NCBI GenBank assembly: GCA_002336805.1
Contig: DDEZ01000011.1
Location: forward strand, 62,001-126,000
Direction: 5' to 3'
From: Bacteroidetes bacterium UBA1941
GTDB taxonomy: Bacteria > Bacteroidota > Bacteroidia > Chitinophagales > LD1
DNA length: 64,000 nt
Shown here one piece after another: positions 8,040 through 14,650 of this stretch. The translations under genes and the position numbers were made by a program. The notes beneath the pieces were generated by a model. The model had not been told where the DNA came from. It saw nothing but the letters and a program-made list of their open reading frames with translations, and ran no database searches. The stretch's first letter is position 1. The number at the start of each line of letters is the position of its first letter.

Positions 8040-8099
8040 TTCTAAGACGGATAATCTTTCTGTCTTTGAATGAAAGGATTAATTCATTCGTTCTTAGAA
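8040..8099. repeat. Imperfect nested inverted repeat, about 60 bases
   Basis: TTCTAAGACG at 8040-8049 pairs with CGTTCTTAGAA at 8089-8099 (one extra base), and inside it AATCTTTC pairs with GAAAGGATT (one extra base). It lies in a gene-free gap between the terminator at 7979 and the XRE operon at 8248. It could be a structured RNA, a regulator site or a transfer-origin-like element; nothing distinguishes these. Confidence 0.4.
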
Positions 8100-8170
8100 C
8101 GATAAAACTTTTCATACGCTTTCATATTTCGTTGAAGTATAGGTTACCACTGGAAAAAAAATTGACACGG

Positions 8171-8188
8171 TGGCAAATATACGGGTCT
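8171..8188 (+). promoter_or_regulatory. Element box 2: TGGCA-N7-GGGTCT
   Basis: Second copy of the shared box, 77 bases before the ATG at 8248. The fixed distance supports that ATG over the in-frame ATG at 8239. Confidence 0.6.
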
Positions 8189-8247
8189 ACAAAATCTATA
8201 GTGTAAAGAATATCATCGTAAGATATTAGTTAAGCGAGATGTTCTTT

Positions 8248-8583
8248 ATGCATACAAGGTTCAATCAATTACGTCAGTATCGAAGAAAGACACGACTAAA
8301 TCAGTCAGATATTTCATTTCTGATTGCAAATAGCGATACCTCTATCGTTTCCCGATGGGAGCAAGGACTACGTACTCCAAGTACATTGTTACTTGTTCTT
8401 TACCATTTACTATTCGATCTTCCTGTAGGCGTTCAAGTAGAAGCTCAAAAGGGGGAATATATTCCAAGGATTCAAGAAAGAATCCATCTTCTTATTGATG
8501 ATCTTAAAACCAGACGTACTTCTCAAAAAGTTCAAGATCGTATCAGCTTCTTAGCAGAGACCCTTACTAAGTTAAATTCTTGA
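8248..8583 (+). CDS. XRE-family helix-turn-helix regulator
   Basis: About 111 residues from the ATG at 8248 (an in-frame ATG also exists at 8239). The N-terminal half is a helix-turn-helix: FNQLRQYRRKTRLNQSDISF, then SDTSIVSRWEQGLRTPSTLL, matching the XRE pattern. The C-terminal half is helical and charged, possibly for dimerisation. It is the first gene of an operon with the RuvC-like protein (5 bases downstream) and the broken methyltransferase. Because its own promoter region carries one of the four shared boxes, it is a candidate for the protein that binds them. That is inference. Confidence 0.8.
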   Translation: MHTRFNQLRQYRRKTRLNQSDISFLIANSDTSIVSRWEQGLRTPSTLLLVLYHLLFDLPVGVQVEAQKGEYIPRIQERIHLLIDDLKTRRTSQKVQDRISFLAETLTKLNS

Positions 8584-8587
8584 ACTT

Positions 8588-9085
8588 ATGCTTGAAGATA
8601 CAATGATTACTCTCGCACTCTATCCAAACGATAGAGGATTGGGTTACGCATGTCTGGAAAATCAAAAGACTATTCTAGACTGTGGTATGGTGGCGGTTTC
8701 TGGATTGCCAATTCTTAATCATAAAATATTGGCTCGAGTTAAACGGTTCGTTGATTTTCATGAGCCAACAATTATTGTCTTACGTCAGCAAGGCACAAGT
8801 AACTCTAGAACCGGAGGGCGTATTAAGGACCTCGAGCAAAGTATTTTGGACTATGCAGAGAGCGTTAGAATACCAACTTACCAGTACACGCGAGAACAAA
8901 TTCAAGAAGTGTTTGAACTATACGGACGTTCATCGAAATATCATATAGCAAAGCAACTCATCATATGGTTTCCGGAACTTTCAGCTCGTGCACCCAAAAT
9001 TAGAAAGCCTTGGATGAATGAAGGATATAATATGGGCGTTTTTGATGCTATCTCCCTAGCTATTACTCATCACTATTTGAACTAG
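8588..9085 (+). CDS. RuvC-like protein with altered active site
   Basis: A 165-residue protein with the RNase H-like fold of RuvC. The N-terminal strand LALYPNDRGLGYA aligns column by column with the RuvC strand LGIDPGSRVTGYG, but Tyr12 sits where RuvC has its first catalytic Asp. The second strand TIIVLRQ has Arg where RuvC has Glu. The C-terminal helix GVFDAISLAITHHY matches the RuvC DAADALAIAITH helix, keeping Asp153. So it either uses a shifted Asp15 or has lost nuclease activity. It is in an operon with the XRE gene upstream and the methyltransferase fragment downstream. ATG 8603 is an alternative start that fits the fold better. Confidence 0.65.
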   Translation: MLEDTMITLALYPNDRGLGYACLENQKTILDCGMVAVSGLPILNHKILARVKRFVDFHEPTIIVLRQQGTSNSRTGGRIKDLEQSILDYAESVRIPTYQYTREQIQEVFELYGRSSKYHIAKQLIIWFPELSARAPKIRKPWMNEGYNMGVFDAISLAITHHYLN

Positions 9086-9087
9086 CC

Positions 9088-9682
9088 ATGAAGGTACTTA
9101 TTGCATGTGAAGAAAGCCAAGAAGTATGTAAAGCATTTCGAGCGAAAGGTCATGAAGCTTACAGTTGCGATTTACAACGGCCTTCAGGTGGCCGCCCCGA
9201 ATGGCACATTCAAGGTGATGTACGGCATTTGTTGGACAAGAAATGGGATTTAATCATTGCTCACCCGCCTTGTACAAGAATCGCAAATTCCGGTGTTATG
9301 TGGTTGAGCAAACGTAATCTTTGGCTTGAGATGAATGCTGCATGTGAATTTTTCTAACCTCTTTGCTGAGATCGGTAAGCGTGGAGTTAAGGTGTGCATT
9401 GAAAATCCTATTCCTCACAGTTATGCGACAGCACTTATTGGCAAATATGATCAAGTTATTCAGCCTTTCATGTTCGGTCATCCGGAACGAAAATCGACGT
9501 GTTTATGGTTATTCAATTTAGCTCCTCTTAAAGAATCCCACAACGTTCGCCATGTCATGAGAATGTTACCGAAGAAATTGCAACAGCGGTTGCACTATTT
9601 ACCTCCAGGGCCAAACAGATCCAAATTGCGCTCCAAGACATTTTATGGGATAGCTCAAGCGATGGCTGATCAGTGGGGTTAA
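9088..9682 (+). pseudogene. Frameshifted DNA cytosine methyltransferase-like gene
   Basis: Two frames encode one protein. The first (9088-9357) starts MKVLIACEESQEVCKAFRAKG, and contains SCDLQRPSGG, IQGDVR and the HPPCTRIANSG motif with the Pro-Cys of C5 cytosine methylases. The second (usable from about 9335 to 9682) continues with CIENPIPHSYA, MFGHPERKSTCLWL and the PPGPNRSKLRSKTFYGIAQAMADQW tail read in two pieces. Removing one T from the TTTTT run near 9350 joins them. The conserved halves mean the break is recent, a sequencing error, or a programmed slip on the T run. Similar stand-alone proteins occur in phages and mobile elements. Confidence 0.75.
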
Positions 9683-9686
9683 TGCA

Positions 9687-9704
9687 TGTCAAAAATTTGG
9701 GTCT
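9687..9704 (+). promoter_or_regulatory. Element box 3: TGTCA-N7-GGGTCT
   Basis: Third copy of the shared box, 77 bases before the ATG of the SymE-like gene. Over 20 bases it differs from box 4 at one position. Confidence 0.65.
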
Positions 9705-9763
9705 GTAGCGAAATGTAAGGATTCAATACACTGTACTCAAACGAATACCATAAAACAATACAG

Positions 9764-9949
9764 ATGAATATAGCAGTAACGCGAAAACTTAAGATTTGCT
9801 ACAGTCACTATCAAAAATCTAGAAGAAGACATCCTGTGATCAATCTAAAGGGTCACTACTTAGAGAAATTCGGATTTACAGTTGGTGACTATGTTGATCT
9901 CACAGTGTCACAGGATAAGATAGTCATACAAAGACGAACTCAAAATTAA
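9764..9949 (+). CDS. SymE-like toxin family protein
   Basis: This 61-residue basic protein matches the SymE pattern: an N-terminal RKLKICYSHYQKSRRRHPV, then INLKGHYLEKFGFTVGDYVDL, then a strand DKIVIQRR. SymE proteins have an AbrB-like fold and are SOS- or antisense-RNA-controlled toxins; the Escherichia coli protein is linked to RNA cleavage or nucleoid condensation. It is monocistronic, with its own upstream box and a strong terminator directly after the stop. No antitoxin gene is adjacent, so an antisense RNA on the other strand is the expected partner, though none can be shown here. Confidence 0.75.
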   Translation: MNIAVTRKLKICYSHYQKSRRRHPVINLKGHYLEKFGFTVGDYVDLTVSQDKIVIQRRTQN

Positions 9950-9975
9950 GGTCCAACATGTTGGACCTTTTTTAT
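9948..9975 (+). terminator. Terminator of the SymE-like gene
   Basis: GGTCCAACATGTTGGACC is a perfect palindrome beginning at the stop codon and followed by a T run. Confidence 0.85.
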
Positions 9976-10005
9976 TACACACTGATGTATCGACCAATGC
10001 TTATT

Positions 10006-10023
10006 TGTCAAAAATTCGGGTCT
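10006..10023 (+). promoter_or_regulatory. Element box 4: TGTCA-N7-GGGTCT
   Basis: Fourth copy of the shared box, 79 bases before the ATG of the ArdC-like gene. Confidence 0.65.
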
Positions 10024-10084
10024 GTTATCCAGCTTTTCTAAAGCATAGACTAAAAGAAAATTCGTTAACAGAAAAACTAAAATT

Positions 10085-10987
10085 ATGGAAAAGGCAAACT
10101 TAGATGTCTATCAGATTGTTACTGACAAAATCATTGCTCTTTTGGAAGGTGGAACAATTCCTTGGCGTAAACCGTGGACTGATGCTGGCTTACCTAGAAA
10201 TCTTGTTAGCAAAAAAGCCTATCGGGGGGTTAATGTGTTCCTATTAGCAAGTCTTGGTTATAAACAAAATCTCTTTGTGACCTTCGACCAAGTCAAAGCT
10301 CTGGGAGGCTCGGTAAAAAAGGGAGAGAAATCGCAAATGGTAGTGTTTTGGAAGTGGATCGATGTAAAAACACCCGACACTACGCCACCGGACGAAAAGA
10401 AGCCACAAAAGCCTATACTGCGCTATTACAACGTGTTTAACATTGCACAGTGTGAAGGTATACCACAAGATCAGATACCCGTACTTACCCGTCCTAACGA
10501 GCCGATAGAGGCATGCGAGAGTATTGTTCGAGATATGCCTAATAAACCAACGTTTCAGCATCACGAAAATGAGGCATACTACGAACCGTCCACAGATATC
10601 CTTAATATGCCGGACATAGAATATTTTGTAGAAAGTGAGGCATACTATGCAACTCTCTTTCATGAACTAGTACATTGCACCGGGCATCAAAAACGACTCG
10701 ATAGGATTGATCTAGTGGAAAATACTCGGTTCGGTTCCTATGAATATTCGACTGAAGAACTCGTGGCTGAAATAGGCTCGTGCTACCTTCAATCATTCAC
10801 AGGAATCGTCCGCAATGATATGGCTAATAGTGCAGCTTACATTCAAGGATGGTTAGCTAAGCTCAAAAACGACAAACGTTGCATTATTAATGCCAGTGGC
10901 CAAGCCCAGCGTGCTACGGACTACATTCTTAATATTCAAAAAGAAACACCCAAACCTATTCCTCAACGAGAAGCAGAAACTGTATGA
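10085..10987 (+). CDS. ArdC-like antirestriction protein / zincin metallopeptidase
   Basis: A 300-residue protein of the ArdC (DUF1738 plus zincin-like) architecture. The N-terminal ssDNA-binding part has the typical ALLEGGTIPWRKPW and LVSKKAYRGVN blocks (18-50) and the KKGEKSQMVVFWK block (78-90). The C-terminal metallopeptidase domain has the zinc motif HELVH (His193-His197) with HQKRL after it and an EELVAEIGS helix. ArdC proteins protect incoming plasmid or element DNA from restriction. The gene has its own upstream box and overlaps the next gene by 4 bases (ATGA), so the two are translationally coupled. Confidence 0.9.
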   Translation: MEKANLDVYQIVTDKIIALLEGGTIPWRKPWTDAGLPRNLVSKKAYRGVNVFLLASLGYKQNLFVTFDQVKALGGSVKKGEKSQMVVFWKWIDVKTPDTTPPDEKKPQKPILRYYNVFNIAQCEGIPQDQIPVLTRPNEPIEACESIVRDMPNKPTFQHHENEAYYEPSTDILNMPDIEYFVESEAYYATLFHELVHCTGHQKRLDRIDLVENTRFGSYEYSTEELVAEIGSCYLQSFTGIVRNDMANSAAYIQGWLAKLKNDKRCIINASGQAQRATDYILNIQKETPKPIPQREAETV

Positions 10988-11481
10988 GTCCGGGAGTTTT
11001 CTGGGATGAATTGACGGAGAGTCATTCAATTACTCTTATAGAGTTCCCACGCGACAAGGAATACGTAGCCGAGGTATTTATCAAGGATGATGGCTTTCTG
11101 TGGTACAGCGTGCGCCGGTATTCGTATTTTCCGACTAAATCAATACTCATACGGGATGCTTATGCATTAAACTGCAAAAGCCCAAGACCGTATAAACCAG
11201 GGCAATCCTGTGACGGGTCGATAACTGCTCCAGCCATACATCTTTACAAGCAACTTTGCGTAGCACTTCAGGCCGATCCTATTCTGGTCTACAATAAGGC
11301 ATACGAGGACAGCATCTTTACTGAAGGACAACTAGCAGAAATTTCGCTATTTGCCGAATGGCAGGGTGTAGAGACCATCGATAAATGGGATTCCAAGACC
11401 ATTAACTTAGTCTTAGAAAGTCTACACGAGGTAAATTACCATCAGTTGGCTAATGCACTGGATGAATACATACCAGCGTAA
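10984..11481 (+). CDS. Hypothetical protein coupled to ArdC
   Basis: This 165-residue soluble protein starts within the ArdC stop codon (ATGA overlap), so it is almost certainly co-translated with it. It has a beta-rich N-terminal half (ITLIEFPRDKEYVAEVFIKDDG, shown as two strands) and a helical C-terminal half. I recognise no family or catalytic motif. Its coupling to an antirestriction gene at the edge of a mobile block suggests a role in element establishment or anti-defence, but nothing in the sequence proves this. Confidence 0.65.
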   Translation: MSPGVFWDELTESHSITLIEFPRDKEYVAEVFIKDDGFLWYSVRRYSYFPTKSILIRDAYALNCKSPRPYKPGQSCDGSITAPAIHLYKQLCVALQADPILVYNKAYEDSIFTEGQLAEISLFAEWQGVETIDKWDSKTINLVLESLHEVNYHQLANALDEYIPA

Positions 11482-11496
11482 ATGAAACCACAAAAT

Positions 11497-11517
11497 GTTT
11501 GTGCAGGGTTTGTGCAG
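11497..11517. repeat. Direct repeat GTTTGTGCAG x2
   Basis: GTTTGTGCAG occurs at 11497-11506 and again at 11508-11517, between the last accessory gene and the tRNA-Pro terminator. It lies at the composition boundary, so it may mark the right end or an attachment site. No second copy was noticed at the left. Confidence 0.35.
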
Positions 11518-11520
11518 AAA

Positions 11521-11553
11521 CAAAAAGGGCAGTCAGGATTGCTCCTAACTGCC
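11521..11553 (-). terminator. Terminator of the tRNA-Ser/tRNA-Pro transcript
   Basis: GGCAGTCAGGA (11528-11538) pairs with TCCTAACTGCC (11543-11553) with one mismatch, followed on the minus strand by a T run. It lies just 3' of tRNA-Pro. Confidence 0.7.
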
Positions 11554-11564
11554 TCATTTTGTTG

Positions 11565-11639
11565 TCGGGGTACCAAGATTCGAACTTGGGACCCCCTGCT
11601 CCCAAAGCAGGTGCGCTAACCGGACTGCGCTACACCCCG
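11565..11639 (-). tRNA. tRNA-Pro (anticodon TGG)
   Basis: Read on the minus strand, the sequence begins CGGGGTG and folds into a full cloverleaf. It has a D arm with GCGCAG...GCGCA, an anticodon stem CCTGC/GCAGG around the loop TTTGGGA (anticodon TGG), a T arm with GTTCGAATC, an acceptor end TACCCCG and discriminator A. The 3' CCA is not encoded. It is 19 bases downstream of tRNA-Ser on the same strand. Its 3' end faces the accessory block. Confidence 0.93.
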
Positions 11640-11658
11640 AACTTTTACTGTCTCTGCG

Positions 11659-11747
11659 CGGTGAGAGAGGGATTCGAACCCTCGGTACAGTTTAACCCGT
11701 ACGTCAGTTTAGCAAACTGGTGGTTTCAGCCTCTCACCCATCTCACC
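11659..11747 (-). tRNA. tRNA-Ser (anticodon GCT)
   Basis: An 89-base class II tRNA on the minus strand. The acceptor GGTGAGA pairs with TCTCACC, and the discriminator is G as expected for serine. The anticodon stem CAGT/ACTG encloses TTGCTAA (anticodon GCT). A long variable arm follows, then the T arm GGTTCGAATCC. It precedes tRNA-Pro in one transcript. Confidence 0.93.
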
Positions 11748-11931
11748 ATTATGGTAGCCAAGACCTCCCTTCCTCGCGGATGGGGACGCAAATATAGAAA
11801 AATCCGGACACCCGCTAAATTTTTTTGAATGAAAATATTGCAGCAGGAATTATCCCTCGTTTTTTGGCAAAAAAATTGGGGCCCCCACCCAAAGACAAAT
11901 GAGGACCCCTTCCTTTAACCCTGAACGTTTC

Positions 11932-11948
11932 GGCCGGAATATCCGGCC
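11932..11948 (-). terminator. Hairpin after the SulP gene
   Basis: GGCCGGA-ATA-TCCGGCC is a perfect 7-bp stem just beyond the stop of the SulP-carbonic anhydrase gene. No clear T run follows on the minus strand, so termination is uncertain. Confidence 0.4.
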
Positions 11949-11956
11949 TGATATTT

Positions 11957-14146
11957 TTATGCGGCCACCGGCTGGCGCACCGCTACACTATCATAAAAAG
12001 TCACAAGCCCCGTCTCAGTATCATAGTAGGCCGCCACGATACCCACCTCTCCGCTGCGGATCAGGTCGGCCAGCAGCTCACTATTGTGCATGATCTCTGT
12101 CACAGAGTTTTTGATATTCTGTATCGTCACTGCTTTCTCATATTCTGCACGGCTGCCGTCAGACATGGCCTGCATGGTGTATACCGCAGGGCGTATCTTG
12201 GCTGTCACGTAGCCTATATTGTCATGCTTCACATTATTGATCGCGCTGGCCACAGCACCACAGTTAGAGTGGCCCATGATCACGATCAGCTTGCTGCCTA
12301 TTTTGCCGCAGGCCAGCTCCAGGCTGCCTATCACCTCTGGTGATACGATATTGCCTGCTATACGTGTAGATAGTATATCTCCCAGGCCGGAGTCAAAGAC
12401 CAGCTCAGGCGAGGTACGCGAGTCTATGCAGCCCAGTACCACCGCTATAGGGTGCTGCTGATAGGCCGTTGCATCTATCTGCTGGTGAAAGTACCTGGTG
12501 TTGACACCCTTGCCCGTCACAAATCGGTCATTGCCGGAGCGGAGTATATCTACTACCTCCGTGGGCGTGAGCTGCGTCTGCGTTGCCTTGTCTACTACAT
12601 TGACAAACTGGACATGGTCACTTTGTATATATTGATTCTTTAGCCCGATCATGTTCAGGGTGATATTTTTCTCAGGGGCGATCACGTTTTTGAAATCACG
12701 GAGCAGCTCCTGCACATCATGCTCTATAAACTCAGTGGCGCTGGCATTTATCACCACCTTGCTGTCTGGTGGTATATTCCATAGCGTATCTTTTATAGAT
12801 GCCTTATTTAGAAATGACACCTGGCTGGGTAGTTCTATATGGATGGTCTCATCTACGTGCTTCACTGTTTCTACTGTAAATGGATTCCTGTAGTTGCTGC
12901 GCAGAATGAAGAAAACGCTCACAAACATACCGATGATGATACCCGTGAGCAGATCAGTAAAGACGATCGCTACTACAGTGACCACAAAAGGGATGAACTG
13001 GTTCCAGCCTTTGTCCAGCATCTCCTTGTAGACAGTCACACGGGTCAGTCTGTAGCCGGTCATGATCAGTACAGCGGCGAGTGATGCCAGCGGTATCACA
13101 TTGAGGAATGATGTCAGCACCAGTATGCTCAGCAGCAGTAGTACACCATGCAGGATGGTAGATGCCTTGGTGCGTGCGCCGGCATAGACATTCACCGAGC
13201 CGCGTACTACCTCAGAGGTGATAGGCAGGCCACCTAAAAAGCCAACCACTATATTACCTATCCCTTGTGCGATCAGTTCTTTATTGGGCGGCGACAGGCG
13301 CTTCTGCTCATCCAGGTTGTCTACAGCCTGCACATTCAGCAGGGCCTCTACAGAGGCTACTACGGCGAGTATCAGGCCGGAGAGCCACACCTGCGGTATG
13401 AGAAAGGCAGAAAGCACCGGAAAGTGCAGGCTCTCCTGCAGGTTGCTCAGTGATACCTTGGGCAGCGTGACCAGGTGGCTGGGCGATACAGCCATGCCCG
13501 GATTGAAAGTCTGAAACACATAGTTCAGCCCGATGCCGATAAATACGATGGCCAGTGATGCGGGTAAAAATTTGAATTTCCGTAGCGGTGTTTTATCCCA
13601 GTAGATCAGTACCAGTAGCGACACTACACTGATGATGATAGAGCCTAAGGAGAAATATTTTGTGATGAGCAGGATATCGGAAAAGGTGTTTTCTCCGTCT
13701 GCCTGCAGGAAGCTGAAATCGCCCTCTGCATCTCGGTCAAAACCCACTGCATGGGGGATCTGCTTCATGATCAGGATGATGCCTATAGCCGCCAGCAGGC
13801 CTTTGATAATATTAGAAGGAATGTAGCTGGCTACAAAGCCCGACCGCAGCAGGCCGAATCCTATCTGGAAGATACCAGCAGCTACTACTACCGCGAGAAA
13901 CACATCAAAATTGCCACCTACTGCGGCTATAGATGCTACTACTACAGGTATGAGGCCTGCGGCCGGTCCGCTCACGCTGGTGTGGGAGCCGCTGAAGAGG
14001 CCGACCACTATACCGCCCACTATACCCGTCATGAGGCCCGCCATGAGCGGTGCTCCTGATGCCAGTGCGATACCGAGGCATAGCGGCAGCGCTACTATGA
14101 ATACTACAATAGCCGAAGGGATATCATTCTTTATTTTGGATAACAT
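11957..14146 (-). CDS. SulP anion transporter fused to beta-carbonic anhydrase
   Basis: From ATG 14146 the protein has 729 residues. The first 430 are the SulP membrane domain with about 10-12 helices and the conserved SGPAAGL segment. A cytoplasmic STAS-like domain follows (about 440-530). The C-terminal 200 residues are a beta-carbonic anhydrase with zinc ligands in CIDSR (Cys573, Asp575, Arg577) and HSNCG (His626, Cys629). Such fusions take up bicarbonate or other anions and interconvert it with CO2 at the inner face. The start upstream at 14230 would add residues that do not fit a SulP N-terminus. The small exported-protein gene at 14255 precedes it on the same strand. Confidence 0.92.
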   Translation of the reverse strand: MLSKIKNDIPSAIVVFIVALPLCLGIALASGAPLMAGLMTGIVGGIVVGLFSGSHTSVSGPAAGLIPVVVASIAAVGGNFDVFLAVVVAAGIFQIGFGLLRSGFVASYIPSNIIKGLLAAIGIILIMKQIPHAVGFDRDAEGDFSFLQADGENTFSDILLITKYFSLGSIIISVVSLLVLIYWDKTPLRKFKFLPASLAIVFIGIGLNYVFQTFNPGMAVSPSHLVTLPKVSLSNLQESLHFPVLSAFLIPQVWLSGLILAVVASVEALLNVQAVDNLDEQKRLSPPNKELIAQGIGNIVVGFLGGLPITSEVVRGSVNVYAGARTKASTILHGVLLLLSILVLTSFLNVIPLASLAAVLIMTGYRLTRVTVYKEMLDKGWNQFIPFVVTVVAIVFTDLLTGIIIGMFVSVFFILRSNYRNPFTVETVKHVDETIHIELPSQVSFLNKASIKDTLWNIPPDSKVVINASATEFIEHDVQELLRDFKNVIAPEKNITLNMIGLKNQYIQSDHVQFVNVVDKATQTQLTPTEVVDILRSGNDRFVTGKGVNTRYFHQQIDATAYQQHPIAVVLGCIDSRTSPELVFDSGLGDILSTRIAGNIVSPEVIGSLELACGKIGSKLIVIMGHSNCGAVASAINNVKHDNIGYVTAKIRPAVYTMQAMSDGSRAEYEKAVTIQNIKNSVTEIMHNSELLADLIRSGEVGIVAAYYDTETGLVTFYDSVAVRQPVAA

Positions 14147-14254
14147 GCAATTATTTGAAACAGGATAAAGGAATAAGACAGGCGCGCAGGTGTACGCGTA
14201 GTCAGCACAGGGCCACGTAGCCATGCACATCTGATCAGATGTAGCTGATAGGGA

Positions 14255-14578
14255 TTATGCCTTTACCTCGGGAGGGAGGGAGATCGCATCCAGGTACGGA
14301 TCGTCTATAGACAGACAATGTATAGATACGCTGGAAAATAAAGTCTGATAGATATCAGATGAAAAAGTAAAATCAATATATGCCAGGTGAAACTTATCTG
14401 CAGATTCCTTTGAGTTGGTTTCCTTGCCGTCAGTACTATCATCATCAGATGAGGTATCGTCTTTATCAGAGTCATTCATAGAATACATGCTCTTGGCAGC
14501 CTTGGATACAGAGGTATCCTTGACCACAGTACCTACGAGTACTACGAAGAGCATTAGTATGGCTATGACTTTTTTCAC
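14255..14578 (-). CDS. Small exported acidic protein
   Basis: A 107-residue protein from a GTG start. A signal peptide or anchor (MKKVIAILMLFVVLVGTVV) is followed by a very acidic Asp/Ser/Thr stretch (about 35-60) and a C-terminal part with no recognisable motif. A -7 box (TATCTTTA at 14584-14591) ends 6 bases before the GTG, predicting a leaderless message and supporting this start. It lies about 110 bases upstream of the SulP-carbonic anhydrase gene on the same strand, so they may be co-transcribed. Function is unknown. Confidence 0.55.
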   Translation of the reverse strand: MKKVIAILMLFVVLVGTVVKDTSVSKAAKSMYSMNDSDKDDTSSDDDSTDGKETNSKESADKFHLAYIDFTFSSDIYQTLFSSVSIHCLSIDDPYLDAISLPPEVKA

Positions 14579-14583
14579 TACGG

Positions 14584-14591
14584 TAAAGATA
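14584..14591 (-). promoter_or_regulatory. -7 box TATCTTTA, leaderless start
   Basis: Matches TAnnTTTG except for the last base, and ends 6 bases before the GTG at 14578. No convincing -33 TTTG was seen. Confidence 0.35.
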
Positions 14592-14650
14592 GCAAACTCT
14601 ATGCCTGCTATTTTTCAATAAATGTTAATGACTCAAATCTGATATATGTG

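Noticed and set aside
11565..11639. tRNA-Pro 3' end as attachment site
   Set aside because: No second copy of the tRNA end was found in the left 11 kb and the recombinase is of the serine type; the terminator lies between the tRNA and the block.
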